Positions 31,500-41,819 are shown, counted from the stretch's first letter. The stretch is DNA of 64,000 bases from Heterocephalus glaber (GCF_000247695.1 NW_004624734.1:40729431-40793430), one strand, 5' to 3'. Numbers and translations: made by a program. The notes: generated by a model not told the origin, from the sequence alone.

Positions 31500-31690
31500 T
31501 ATGGTACTGGGAATCAAACCCAAGACCTTGTGCATGCCAGGTGAGCATTCTGGCACTGAACTAGGTATTGTAGCACTCCAGCCCTTTTAAACTTTTTACT
31601 TTTCTGAGACAGGGTCTCACCAGGTTGTCTAGGGAAGCCTGGAACTTGACAACCTCCTGCCGTAGCAGGTTCACAGATGCCTGCTACCAA
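31500..31690 (-). mobile_element. B1-dID composite SINE
   Basis: On plus: ATGGTACTGGGAATCAAACC CAAGACCTTGTGCATGCCAG G (ID part), then TTTCTGAGACAGGGTCTCAC CAGGTTGTC (B1 part) to about 31690. Confidence 0.88.
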
Positions 31691-32189
31691 ACTCATGCAA
31701 AGGATTTTTTAAAATCAAGAGTCTATGTACATAACAGAAGGATTAAAAGGCAATATGTAAACCCATGTTTGTAAAGTGGGTGCTTGTGTACAAGTTTATG
31801 ACAGTTGATTAAGGATGAGTGTGAACGTGTGAGTTTGTGTATGAGTGTGTGGGAGAGCACTCCAGTGCATCTACTGTTCACTCTGGCCTTATGTGGCATT
31901 CTGGCATTAACTTCCAAATGTTCCTAAATATGTAGCTGGTAAGATGCTGAGCTAGCGTGCCACACTGAATTGCCTTAGCTGCAGCTGAGAGCAAAGACAT
32001 GCAGGTTAGCCCTCTGAGCTATCTAAAGTGGATTCACAATTTCTGTTATACTTTGGGAATCACTGAATGCAGCTCTCAGATCCTGTGGCAGAGACACATA
32101 CATGCACTACTTGAGCACAGGATTGACATCAGGTAAGGAGAGAAGTAAGAGCACCATGTAGGAGAAAGAGCGTTAAGAAGGCCATAGGA
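31691..32189. other. Unique sequence
   Basis: TG-rich around 31800-31860, otherwise nothing recognised. Confidence 0.4.
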
Positions 32190-32335
32190 CAGTAGGGGTG
32201 GTGGTGTGCACCTCTGTCTCAGCTACGGAGGAGGCTGTGGCAGGACGATCATGAGAATTAGAAGTCAGCCTGGGCAATTTAGCAGGACCCTGTCTCAAAA
32301 ACAAACAAACGAGACAAAAGAAAACAACAAACAAA
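32190..32335 (+). mobile_element. B1 SINE
   Basis: TAGGGGTGGTGGTGTGCACC TC, GAGGAGGCTGTGGCAGGACG ATCATGAG, CAGCCTGGGCAATTTAGCAG GACCCTGTCTCAAAAAC and a CAAA-rich tail. Confidence 0.88.
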
Positions 32336-33547
32336 AACCCGAAGCATGAGTGGTAGGGTTAGTAGACCATGGTCATGGTGGCATTGAGTACCAGAGGCTG
32401 GCATTTCTGCCTCTGACTCCTCTTTCCCAGGAATGGAAATGGGGACTCTGGGTCCCTCGATGCCTCCTGGCCAGATTTCTGCACCAGCCAGGGACCCATG
32501 TTTCTGCAGAGTCTTGTAAGTGGCCACAGCTACTTCTACTAGATTAGTCCATAAAAAAGAGTAGAACTTCCTTCTTTTCTCTCAGTATGTGTTCTTCCAT
32601 CAGGTATGCCTTTTCTTTGAAATGACTGAGCAATCACAGTGATATATTCACATATATGGAGGACCAGCAAGGTGTCAGTATTCTCTGCAAGTCAAAAGGG
32701 AGGAGTCTATTACTGGAAACGAGCACCAGCCCATTGTCAGGTCCACACTCTCCATCCAAATTATCCACTTAGCCTGCTTTTTGCAAGCTTCGCTGGGGCG
32801 AGCTTCCTTCCTGTCTTGTCAAGAGTTGGACACCCAGCTTAGGCTCTTAATGAACACTGGTTCAATGAATGAATGAACCTTGGCCTTTCCCAGTGTCTGT
32901 GAAACAGAACAGGTAGCAGGTCTTGATCTGGGGTTTGAAAGTAGGTCTATCCCACAGAAATCATGGCTATGACCCACTTTGCACAAAGTCAGCGCTCAGG
33001 CAGAGCTGGGTCTCCCATGCTCCCCTTCTGTCATCTGGTGGTGGTGGTGGTGGGGGTGTTGAGTTTACCTGACTTTCCTTCCTGGTGCTGAGTCCGGGGC
33101 GCAGAGCTGTCTTGGACGTTCAGCCCCTATGGGCCCAGTCAGGTGCTCAAAGCGGAGGCCCGTGCTCCTCCTCCACAGCTCAGTAGAGAGAAAAATCTGT
33201 GCCATGTGCGCCATTTTACTGCATCGCATTTCAGCCCTGCACATGCAAAGTGTAAATTGGGCTACAATATGATCGTGAATCAGACCAAACGTCATGATTA
33301 ATTTATCACAGTGCTCCAGATACATCAGCTAAATTAATATGCATTTAAAACAATGGTTCCTGCCGCCTTTGTGTGTGCTGGTGAGCTTGCAGGAACAGAT
33401 GGGTCACGAGAGAAATAAAAGAACTAAGATGTCACTCTCATAATGGCAGAGCATGAAGGGAATTAAATATTTTTTAGCCAGATTTGTTCCATCATTTGAA
33501 AACTGAGTTTGCCCACTCACTTTTGTATAATCTGTGTACCGCTTTTC
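32336..33547. other. Unique sequence, enhancer-like at 33200-33480
   Basis: 32830-32880 (CTTAATGAACACTGGTTCAA TGAATGAATGAA) resembles the 3' end of an L2 LINE. 33030-33060 is GGT-rich. 33200-33480 is repeat-free with ATGATTAATTTATCACAG, CTAAATTAATATGCATTTAA AACAATGG (octamer/SOX-like words) and GGAATTAAATA, the character of a conserved non-coding element. Confidence 0.45.
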
Positions 33548-33620
33548 TTTTGGTCTTTGTAGTGCTGGGGGTAGAACCGAGGCCTCGCTCTATAGCTGAG
33601 CCACGCCACCGATCTGGACA
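33548..33620 (-). mobile_element. Degenerate ID-related fragment
   Basis: On plus: GTAGTGCTGGGGGTAGAACC GAGGCCTCGCTCTATAGCTG AGCCA resembles the reverse of a dID body. Very diverged. Confidence 0.4.
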
Positions 33621-33917
33621 GCTCAAACCCACGTCCCTGGAGCTGCTGAACACCAAGTGCAGAGGAGCTCTCTTAGCCTCCAGGCGACGCTGAAGATACC
33701 TATAGTTCTGGTTCCCAAACTAGCTAATCATGGAAATTGTCCAGGGCCCTGACACTCAAAATGAAGTAGCGGCACCCCAAAATCACCTTGAGATCCTTGG
33801 ACTCCAACACTCTTGGGCATACCCAGGTGTAGTGAAAGGAACTCTTCCTTTTCAGTAAGGCCCCTCTCCTTGACTTTAGAGTTTGAGAAGGACCAATCTA
33901 ATTTTTAAAACCACAAA

Positions 33918-34060
33918 GGCCGGGCATGGTGGCGCATCCTATAATCTCAGGAGGCTGAGGCTGGAAGGTTGCCATGGGCTACATAGTAAGTTCAAAGTCA
34001 GCCTGAACTACATAGTGAGACCTTGTTTCAAAGAAACAAAGCCAAACAAACAAAAAAACC
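33918..34060 (+). mobile_element. B1 SINE
   Basis: GGCCGGGCATGGTGGCGCAT, TATAATCTCAGGAGGCTGAG GC, and the internal duplication (GGGCTACATAGTAAGTTCAA AG ... CTGAACTACATAGTGAGACC). Tail CAAACAAACAAA. Confidence 0.93.
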
Positions 34061-35056
34061 CACAAATACCTTTGCCCAGACATCTTTATAAGTTTAGTAA
34101 GCAGCCCAGGTGATTTTTATAAGCAGAGTAGTCAGGTTTGGAGATCTCTGGTCTCTAAGGTCTAAGGCGCAGTTGATTTTGTGCTCTTAACATCAGCCAA
34201 ATGTAGTGAATGTTGAACTGCTTTAAAGTGTGGTGTAGGTTTATCTGTTTAGCCATCCATGGATTACAGATGCAAGAAAGCTTATTAACTTGCGTTTGGT
34301 TAAATGGCAACACATCTAGCGGTCCAATTAGGAAAGCGGAAAACAGATTAAGGTTGTCTGCTTATGGACCCGAGAAAACCTGCTGGCTGTCAAAGCCACC
34401 CCTGCCATTCAAATGTCAGACTTTATTTATAAAAGTACCTTTTCCTTGGAGGAACTCAGAAGTCCCTTCTGTGGTTCTGGGCTTCCCAATAAAAGAAAGA
34501 CGTGGAGACCTTGGCAGATTTTCACAAGAAATTCATAAAAATTATTTGTGAAACTCAAAGTGGATCTTCAAATCGTGGAGCATTATCTAGAAAACGGTTG
34601 TCTGCCATGATACAAAAATGTGAAATGAACCTTCAGCTGTAGCTCGAGAGACTTTTATTTTAAGAGAAAAGAAAAATTGTGTAGTGATAAGGAAAGAAGG
34701 CCCTTGAAGCACAAGTTTTAACCTCAGCCACACATTTCAGCCCCCTCGGGGGAAGGCGTCCTCATCAGGGGCTCTGTGGGTGGATCCAGGCATCAGTGGT
34801 TTCTCAGACTTTCCAGGTAATTCCAACTCGCAGCTCCCAGCTGTGTGCCTCCAGCAGCTTCTGATTCAGCAGGTCTAGGGTGTGGCAAAGGTTTCTGCAA
34901 CTCTAAGAACTGAGATCAAAGCTGTGACCCAGTGAGCTGGGCTTGAGTTGCCAAGGGTAGAGGAACCGGAAATCAGACTAAAGTCCTTTCCCCAGGCTGT
35001 GATCTTATTTTCAGGTCAGCTCAAGTCCCCCGACTTTATGATACTTGTGCACATGC
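34061..35056. other. Unique sequence with a MER5-like fossil
   Basis: 34300-34700 is repeat-free and AT-balanced and may be conserved non-coding sequence. The 113-codon open frame at 34210-34551 has no recognisable domain. A MER5-like fragment is at 34794-34905. Confidence 0.4.
34794..34905 (-). mobile_element. MER5-like hAT-Charlie fossil
   Basis: CAGTGGTTTCTCAGACTTTC at the left end and CAGCAGCTTCTGATTCAGCA GGTCTAGGGTGTGGC in the middle match the MER5 family; the right end is lost. Strand is uncertain because the element is nearly palindromic. Confidence 0.6.
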
Positions 35057-35070
35057 AGAAGAGGCGACTT

Positions 35071-35250
35071 TAGCCGGGCGTGGTGGCGCACGCCTGTAAT
35101 CCCAGCACTCGGGAGGCTGAGGCGGGAGGATCGCTGTGAGTTTGAGGCCAGCCGGGGCTACATAGTGAGTTCAGGGCCAGCCTGCACTGCAAAGGGAGAC
35201 CCTGCCTCAAAAACAAACAAACAAACAAACAAAACAAAAAACAAAAAACC
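35071..35250 (+). mobile_element. Near-intact B1 SINE with target-site duplication
   Basis: Starts TAGCCGGGCGTGGTGGCGCA CGCCTGTAATCCCAGCACTC GGGAGG with CpGs preserved, has the internal duplication (GAGGCCAGCCGGGGCTACAT AGTGAG / TTCAGGGCCAGCCTGCAC...), and ends in (CAAA)n. Flanks AGAAGAGGCGACTT (35057-35070) and AGAAGTGGCGACTT (35251-35264). It is the youngest-looking B1 in the window. Confidence 0.97.
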
Positions 35251-35264
35251 AGAAGTGGCGACTT

Positions 35265-35684
35265 CAACCGTGTCTCACACAAGGGAGAAGGCTAGAGCTG
35301 GGCCAGAGCTCACAGCAGGCCCTGGGTTCAGCCCCACTGCTACCAGTTTAAAAATGAAGGGAAACTAATGCAAAGACAAGAAAGCATTCAGCAGTCTCCT
35401 TGTGCTGAAAAGTATGTGAGGATTTAAAGGGTGGGGATTCTCAGGGCAACACGGCCGTCCCTGTTCTCAGGTTACCTATCTCTTCACAGTGGGATCAGCA
35501 GTGACAGAGGGGCGCAGGCACCGAAAATCAATATTAGTAATGAGGCTAGGTGACATCTGGTCCAAAGCTGGGCCACCTCACAGCCTAGCAGTCTCTCCGA
35601 CCCAGGGCCTAGTGAAACCAGCCACTCGCCAGGAGATCCTGTTCTATTGTCACATGCTGGGACAAACACATAAGGCTAAGTTTA
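35265..35684. other. Unique sequence
   Basis: Nothing recognised. Confidence 0.4.
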
Positions 35685-35765
35685 ATTTTTTTCGGTACTA
35701 AGGACTGAACCCAGAGCTTCACATGTGCCAAGAATGTTCTCTACCAATAGGCTATACCCTAGCCC
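35685..35765 (-). mobile_element. ID SINE, older subfamily
   Basis: On plus: TTTCGGTACTAAGGACTGAA CCCAGAGCTTCACATGTGCC AAG, CTACCAATAGGCTATACCCT AGCCC. Confidence 0.85.
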
Positions 35766-35804
35766 AAAATTTCAAAAACTGTTAAACTTGAAACTGTGCA
35801 CAGT

Positions 35805-36005
35805 AGTTGGAGATGGTGGCCCATGCCTGAAATCTCAGCATTCTGGAAGGCTGTGGCAGGAAGATTGCATACTCAAGCCCAGTCTTGGAGCTTTAGTGAG
35901 CCTCTGTCTCAAAACAATGACAAAAATAGAATTCAAAAGGGTGCTGGAGCTGTAACTCAGTGTAAAGGCCCTGGGTTCAATCCCCAGTACCACACACACA
36001 CAAAA
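35805..36005 (+). mobile_element. B1-dID composite SINE
   Basis: AGTTGGAGATGGTGGCCCAT GCCTG, GCCTCTGTCTCAAAACAATG, then GGGTGCTGGAGCTGTAACTC AGTG and GGGTTCAATCCCCAGTACCA followed by a CA-rich tail. Confidence 0.93.
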
Positions 36006-36074
36006 CAAAATCAGCCACAGTGATATTTGCAGTGAGCCTAAGTAACAGAGCTTTACCTGTGCGTCTCACTGAGT

Positions 36075-36250
36075 CCTTCCAACCACCCTGTTTATGGTTC
36101 TATTATTATCTCTATTTTAGAAATAAAACAAGAGCTCAGAGAAAGCAAGACACTTGCCCAAAGCCAGGGAGCTAAAAAGTGGCAGTGGCAGTGTTGGAAC
36201 CCACTTCCTGTTTGAGTCCAGGACCCCTGCTCTGAGCACAGGCCTGTGGT
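36075..36250 (-). mobile_element. MIR SINE
   Basis: On plus: GGTTCTATTATTATCTCTAT TTTAGAAATAAAACAAGAGC TCAGAGAAAGCAAGACACTT GCCCAAAGCCAGGGAGCTAA, GGAACCCACTTCCTG. Confidence 0.9.
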
Positions 36251-36833
36251 AACAGCTCCAGTTGGTGCTCTGAAATTCTCTATTGATATAATTGCTGCTT
36301 GGAGCAGTGCGTTCACGTTTTCCTCAGGCTTTGGTCTACATATTTTTCAAAAGCAGCCTTTTAATTTTTAAATTAACTTGCCTCCCCAAAGATAAAGTCT
36401 CTAAAGGTCAGATGTTAACTTAATCCTCTTTGGATTACATTGGAGAAAAGATCTTTGGAATTGACCTTGAAGAAGCCACCTCTGAGGCTTGGGGACAGAC
36501 AGTCCCTTCCGTCCCAGTGAACGGAGACAGCTGCTCTGATGGGAAGGGGCATTTTCTGTGCCTTTGATAGCAGGCAGATTTGTTTTTTTTGACAAGACCC
36601 AGAGTGAAAAGACTTAATATCCATCTTCAATGTGAAGTGAATCGTGCCCCACTGACATTAGATCCCCAGCCCCGGGGACACCAGGCCTGCCAGAGGGGCC
36701 GCATTAGGCCAGCTCAGTGGCCACGAGAAGAAACAGAGCGTGACAGAAGCTGCACTGCCAGCAGGGCGGGCTCACGGCACTTGGGTGAGGACTTGGGGAC
36801 GTGCAAAACAGCAATCCTGGAACACAGCTTAAA
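36251..36833. other. Unique sequence
   Basis: Nothing recognised; open frames opposite each other at 36580-36958. Confidence 0.4.
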
Positions 36834-36930
36834 GCAGGATGTGGTTGCTCGCTGTGATCTGAGCACTTGGGAGGCTGAGGTGGGAGGATTGCTGCGAGTT
36901 TGAGGCCAGCCTGGGCTGCATAGTGAGACC
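36834..36930 (+). mobile_element. B1 SINE, 3' truncated
   Basis: AGGATGTGGTTGCTCGCTGT, GAGCACTTGGGAGGCTGAGG TGGGAGGATTGCTGCGAGTT TGAGGCCAGCCTGGGCTGCA TAGTGAGACC, without an A tail. Confidence 0.9.
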
Positions 36931-37331
36931 AAGGGCAGCATGGTCCTGGAAAGGCCACCTGGGTCCTTCCCTGGGATTTTAAAAACTGGAAGTGGAAAAA
37001 GAAATCTGTCTCAGCAGGGGCAGAGGGCTTGGGGCTTGGGAGGCGTCAGCAGCACAGAGGAGGAAGGCCTGGGAAAGCATGTGGATGCGCTCAGAGCCTG
37101 GTTCCAGCTGTCGGGAGCCCAGCGGCCCTGCTGACCAGCCGCATTTAGCTCCCCACTGCAGAGCCTCTGAACTGACAGATCCCCTTGCCTCAGCCAGTGT
37201 GAGTTGTTTCTATCACTTGTGAGAGAGAGCAACTTGAAGCACAGAGGAAGAGGGTGGATTTGGTTTTAGCTCTTCCCACTGCATTCTTTTCTCTTGTAAA
37301 GTGTACAAGCAGTGTTCTTCCAAAGGGTCAC
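36931..37331. other. Unique sequence
   Basis: Moderately GC-rich, purine-rich near 37000-37080. No family recognised. Confidence 0.4.
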
Positions 37332-37348
37332 TGTGTGCTCCCAGTTTA

Positions 37349-37445
37349 TTTTTATTTTTTATTTTTATTGGTTTTGGTACCGGGGATCGAACTCAGGACC
37401 TCGCGCTTGCGAGGCAGGTGGCAGAACCACTGAGCTAAATCCCCA
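37349..37445 (-). mobile_element. Young ID SINE with perfect 17-base target-site duplication
   Basis: On plus: TTTTA-rich tail, GGTACCGGGGATCGAACTCA GGACCTCGCGCTTGCGAGGC AGGTGGC, AACCACTGAGCTAAATCCCC. TGTGTGCTCCCAGTTTA occurs at 37332-37348 and 37446-37462 without mismatch. The minus-strand 5' end is slightly truncated (no GGCC). Confidence 0.97.
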
Positions 37446-37484
37446 TGTGTGCTCCCAGTTTAGAACTTGCCTTACAGCAAACTT

Positions 37485-37650
37485 CAGTGATGCACTCCTG
37501 TAATCCCAGCATTCTGGGAGGCTGAGGCAGGAAGATCATAATTTCAAGCTCAATCTGGCCCATTTAGCAAGAAAGTGTCTCAAAAGAAAAACTAAGAAAA
37601 GGCAAAAGGTCAGGGATGTCTGAAGGACTTGGGTTCAATCACCAATTTAA
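37485..37650 (+). mobile_element. B1-dID composite SINE
   Basis: AGTGATGCACTCCTGTAATC CCAGCATTCTGGGAGGCTGA GGCAGG, then AAGGTCAGGGATGTCTGAAG and GGGTTCAATCACCAATTTAA AAG. The A-box side of the ID part is deleted. Confidence 0.88.
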
Positions 37651-37697
37651 AAGAAAGAAAGAAAGACAAAGGAGAGAGAGAGAGAGAGGGAGAAAGA
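37651..37697 (+). repeat. (GAAA)/(GA)n simple repeat
   Basis: GAAAGAAAGAAAGACAAAGG then GA units, replacing the preceding SINE tail. Confidence 0.93.
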
Positions 37698-37831
37698 CCA
37701 TTGCTTTATAACTTAATTCCCAAGGATCTGGCCCTACCTTTCTGTCATATGGTTTTAAGAAGAAGTTGAGGATTTTTAAATCTCTTCCTTGGGAAAAATC
37801 TGCATTTTGTCCTAAGAATGGAATAAGAAAC

Positions 37832-38022
37832 TGTCCTGGGGCACATGCCTGTAATGACAGCTACGCAGGAGGCTGAAGCGTGAGGTCCCAAGTTTGAGCC
37901 CAGCCTGGGGAACTTAGTGAGACCCTGCCTCACAATGAAATTGTAAAGGGGCCGGGCTGTAGCTAGGTGGCCAAGCCCTCGCCTGCACCCTTGAGTTGCT
38001 GTGTTCAATTCTCAGTAATGAG
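37832..38022 (+). mobile_element. B1-dID composite SINE
   Basis: GTCCTGGGGCACATGCCTGT AATGACAGCTACGCAGGAGG CTGAAGC, GTGAGACCCTGCCTCACAAT, then GGGCCGGGCTGTAGCTAGGT GG and GTGTTCAATTCTCAGTAATG. Confidence 0.9.
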
Positions 38023-38057
38023 CAAAAAGGGAGAGGGGCTCAAACAATCCACATCCC

Positions 38058-39122
38058 CCAAAGTAAACGCCCCAGTCAAAAAAATGGCCACTGAAATGAA
38101 AAGACACTTCTCAGCAGAAGTACAAATGGCCAGTAAGTGCCTGAAGAAATGTTCAATACAGCTGGCCATTAAAGCAATGCAAATTAAAACAAAAATGAGA
38201 TTCCTGGGCCGGGGATTTAGCTCAGTGGTTCTGCCACCTGCCTCGCAAGCGAAAGGACCCAAGTTTGATCCCTGGTACCAAAAAAAAAGAGAGAAAGATT
38301 CCATCTTACTCCAGAAAGAATAGCCATCATCAGGAAACCAACCAGTAACAAACGCTGGAAAGGCTGGGGGAGGGGGAGTCACCCTTCTACATTGTGAGCG
38401 GGACTGTGAACTGGTGCAACCACTATGGAAATCAGTATGGAGATTTCTCAGAAAACTACAACTAGAAATTCCATTCAACCCAGGGACTCTATCTAGCTAA
38501 AGTTAAAGACATCGTATTAAGTGATACTTGGATACCCAGCACAATTCATAATAGCTAAATCTTAGAAGTGGCCTACATGTCCATCAACAGATGAATGGAT
38601 AAAGAAAAGGTGGTATTTATACACAAGGAGTACTACTTTGGCATAAAGATAAACTGGAGTCATTTGTAGGAAGATGGATGCACCTGGAGACCATAATGTT
38701 AAGTGAAATAAATCAGATGTACAAGTTTAACTATCACATGGTTTCCCTTATATAACAAACTCAGAGTAAAAATAAAGAAAAAACAAAAGAAAATAGGAAG
38801 TAGGGAGATAGATCTTCCTCAGAGGGGAAGCAGGTCAGGAGATGGAGGGAGGGAAAGGGTAAGGGATGAAAACAATCGGGCTGTGTTATGTGGATTTACC
38901 AGCTTCCCACAAGGAATATAAACATCATGTACTGCAAATATGTACATGCAAAACAAAAGGGAAAGGGAACCAGTGATGGCGGAGGGGGAGGGAAGAAGAT
39001 GGAAGGGAAAGAGAATGAAAACAGAGTTTAAGATGTGTTGTACCAATTAAGATGTACCAATTTCCCGAAAGGAATATAAACATGATGTGCTGCACGCATG
39101 TACTAATAAATGTAATTAAAAA
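38058..39122 (+). mobile_element. 5'-truncated LINE-1 (ORF2 3' end plus 3' UTR)
   Basis: Starts in the ORF2 segment AATGGCCACTGAAATGAAAA G / CAATGCAAATTAAAACAAAA ATGAGATTCC, runs through GGAATATAAACATCATGTAC TGC units and a purine-rich 3' UTR, and ends with AATAAATGTAATTAAAAAA. No open frame. The last 250 bases contain two copies of the 3'-UTR unit also seen at 7035-7262. An ID interrupts it at 38205. Confidence 0.9.
38205..38289 (+). mobile_element. Young ID SINE inside L1
   Basis: GGGCCGGGGATTTAGCTCAG TGG, CCACCTGCCTCGCAAGCGAA AGGACCCAAGTTTGATCCCT GGTACC, A8. The L1 word AGATTCC is repeated on both sides. Confidence 0.95.
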
Positions 39123-39235
39123 ATTTAAAACAAAACTAAAATTAGAAATTCTATTCTATCTAGCTGTTCCTCTTCTATGTATCTTCCTAAAAAAGCTAAA
39201 GACTTCATGCTACATTGATACATGCACACCCACGT

Positions 39236-39266
<31 letters not shown>

Positions 39267-39452
39267 TTTNNNNNNNNNNNNNNNNNNNNNNNNNNNNNNN
39301 NNNNNNNNNNNNNNNNNNNNNNNNNNNNNNNNNNNNNNNNNNNNNNNNNNNNNNNNNNNNNNNNNNNNNTTTTTTTTTGGTACCAGGGATCGAACTCGGG
39401 ACCTTGTGCTTGCGAGGCAGGCGCCAGAAACACTGAGCTAAATCCCTGGCCC
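39236..39452 (-). mobile_element. Young ID SINE with expanded (TTTA)n tail and assembly gap
   Basis: On plus: (TTTA)n from 39236, 100 N at 39270-39369, T run, GGTACCAGGGATCGAACTCG GGACCTTGTGCTTGCGAGGC AGGCGCC, CACTGAGCTAAATCCCTGGC CC. CACACCCACGTTTAT before and CATACCCATGTTTAT after form a plausible target-site duplication, so the TTTA tract and gap both belong to the SINE tail. Confidence 0.9.
39270..39369. other. Assembly gap, 100 N
   Basis: Exactly 100 undetermined bases. The round number is the usual placeholder for a gap of unknown size. Open frames crossing it are meaningless. Confidence 0.99.
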
Positions 39453-39575
39453 CTCATACCCATGTTTATAGCAGCATAATTTGTAATAGCTAAATCTTGG
39501 AAGTGGCCTCTATGCCCATCAACAGATGAATGCACAGAGAAAATGTGGTATACATACACAATAGAGTATTATTCT

Positions 39576-39675
39576 TTTTTTTTTAGGTTTTTTTTTTTGT
39601 TTTCATACCGGGAATTGAACTCGGGACCTTGAGCTTGTGAGGCAGGCGGTGGAACCACTGAGCTAAACCCCAGCC
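39576..39675 (-). mobile_element. Young ID SINE with target-site duplication
   Basis: On plus: long T-rich tail, ATACCGGGAATTGAACTCGG GACCTTGAGCTTGTGAGGCA GGCGG, AACCACTGAGCTAAACCCCA GCC. CAATAGAGTATTATTCT (39559-39575) and CAATAGAGAATTATTCT (39676-39692) flank it. Confidence 0.97.
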
Positions 39676-40010
39676 CAATAGAGAATTATTCTGCCATGAA
39701 GAATAATATAGAAGGATACACAAAGAAGGATACATTCATTTGCAGAACAATGAATGTATTTTGAGACTATAATGTTAAGCGATACACATCAAACACACAA
39801 GCTTAAATATCATGTAGTTTCTCTTTTATGAGAAACCCAAAGTATAAATTTAAAGAGCAAAATAAAAGATAGACAGTAGAAAAGGAGAAAGAGCTTTTGC
39901 AAATGGAAAGGAGAAGGGGATCTAGGGTCAGAGGGAGCGAGAGGAGGGAAGAGGAAGAGGAACGAAAAGCATTGAGATGTGTTATGTCCATGTACCAACC
40001 CCCTGAGCCG

Positions 40011-40489
40011 ACTGCACTCATCAGGTGCTGCAAGGTGCTCATAAAAGGGGGGGTGCGTTTCAACTCAGTAGGGTTAGGAGTGCAGGGGCCTTGGTCTTCT
40101 TGCTCAAAGGACACCACAGCATTGACCCTAGAGGTGAAGAATAACAAGATGGGCATGAATCCAATGTTTTGTAAGAATTGCTAGTCAGTTTTGCAACTGT
40201 AGTTGAGAAATATTATTTTAAGTATATTTGAAGCCCTTTACCTGTATCCTTTTCTTGCCAGTCAGTATCCATGGAGACCCTGCGTGCCTTCCCTTTCTGG
40301 TGCCTCTGGTTTACCTGAAAGAAGGAAATTCTTGGTGTTTGAGTAGACTTGAAAAATCTATAGCAGATACAGCTAACTTTCACGAGGCAGGCACGTCAAT
40401 AACTTTTCCTTTTTTAGGTCTAAAAGCTTGTTTCTAAATACTAGGGGTCAAAAATAAGGGGACCTAGTGTTTAAACTTATACTATAAGC
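40011..40489. other. Unique sequence
   Basis: Nothing recognised. Confidence 0.4.
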
Positions 40490-40692
40490 CAGCGGTCAGC
40501 AACCTACAGCCTGCAGGGGTGAAGTTTTGTGTAAACAAAGTTTGGTTTTGAAACACAGCCACATCTATTTGTTCTCTGGCTGCGCTCACATTTAGAACAG
40601 CACCGTTGAGTATTTGGCAGAGACTTATAGTCTACAAAGCCTAAAACATTTTCTATTTAGCCTTTTTCAAGAAGTTTCCAGGTCTCTGCATA
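40490..40692 (+). mobile_element. hAT-type DNA transposon fossil
   Basis: CAGCGGTCAGCAACCTACAG CCTGCAGG, TGTGTAAACAAAGTTTGGTT TTGAAACACAGCCACATCTA TTTG and GTCTACAAAGCCTAAAACAT TTTCTATTTAGCC match the common mammalian element that begins CAGTGGTCGGCAAAC. I do not assign the subfamily name. Confidence 0.8.
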
Positions 40693-41819
40693 AACCACTG
40701 AAAGGGGAAGGATGAAGAGGAGATATTTTCTACCCCAAAAGGAGATGAGGATTTCACCAAAAGAAAAGATTTAAGGATCAGTGACTAGAGAGTTGAGCTT
40801 TCTGCCCCTGAAGAATTGGCACGGGAGTTCACCATCCTGAGCTAGATGGATGCAGAGAGTAGGAAAAAGAGGACAGGAAACCACAGATCAGCGTGGAGAG
40901 AATTAGAACAGAGGCAGCTGTGGCTGGACAGGAGCAGACAGGATCGTCTGAGGATGCCCGAAATGCAGTGTGGCCTGCAAGAGCATCTCAAGGTTCCTTT
41001 GTTCTCCACAGAGGGCTGGTGGGCATCAGGGCTGGCCAGTTGGTTATCGGGTCTTTCCTTTAGAAATGGCTCGCCAATCAAAAGCATTCCAGGTCCTTCT
41101 TGCCTCAAACAAAGAACTGGACAAGACAAGCCAAAAATGGTGCCAAAATTTTTATTCGAAAACTGCAGGGTGAATGGGTATGGAAGAAATCAGCTCTGCA
41201 GAGCAAACTTGGGGAAACAAGAGAAAAGGGGGGTAAAACTACACACAGCAGCTGAGAAAAACAGCATGGACTTTTGTGGCATCCAGTCTTCTTTTATGTC
41301 GTCTACATCTCCCAGGAGCACTCAAGAAGTTCCACATATGGGGTCCTGAGAATTATTTGGGGCTGTCCTGAAATCTTGTAATTGACAGATTCTGATCATT
41401 TCCCCAGTCACCTTTGCCACGCCCTGCCTCCTATATTAGGTTGGGTGAAATCAAACCGCTATGCCAGTGCAAATGGGCTGGGGCATGCACGTGGGTAGCT
41501 CCAGATAGCCCAGGAAATCAATAGGACAGAGCCAATATCCCAGTGCCAACAAAGACAGGATGATGGATGACCCAGATGCCACACTCTCAGGGCCTGGATA
41601 ATTCTCCGATCCCCTATTTCACTCCCACAGCTTAGATTACCCTTAGAGAGGAGGAAGCAGAAGATAGGATCATTGAATAAGAGGTTTCCAAAAAGCGTTA
41701 AGTGGGCTGCTTGGAGGGTTTATAGCTGCCTGACTCTTAACAATGTCTTTTAGCTTCTCCTTTAAGGTCTGCCCCAGCATTAGGACAGTAAGATTGGTGT
41801 ACAAGTTGGTACTGGCCAG
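40693..41819. other. Unique or unidentified sequence
   Basis: The plus open frame of 167 codons at 40846-41349 is the longest here without a repeat, but it has no domain, no codon signature I can see, and overlaps frames on the other strand. Parts could be old LTR sequence (see 41900-42130). Nothing is firmly supported. Confidence 0.35.

Larger units (their letters stand above)
39125..40010 (+). mobile_element. Second LINE-1 3' end, tandem to the first
   Basis: Begins again within the ORF2 3' region (ACTAAAATTAGAAATTCTAT, then CTAAAGACTTCATGCTACAT TGATACATGCACACCCA) and, after a SINE and N gap, continues ACCCATGTTTATAGCAGCAT AATTTGTAATAGCTAAATC to a purine-rich 3' UTR and one GAGATGTGTTATGTCCATGT ACC unit near 39975. 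Two IDs interrupt it. Confidence 0.85.

Noticed and set aside
38005..38478. 157-codon minus-strand open frame
   Set aside because: It is antisense to L1 and ID sequence.
39052..39559. Open frames across the N gap
   Set aside because: The frame is held open only by 100 N. The flanks are L1 and an ID SINE.
40846..41349. 167-codon plus-strand open frame
   Set aside because: No family resemblance, overlapping frames on the other strand, and the region may include old LTR sequence.
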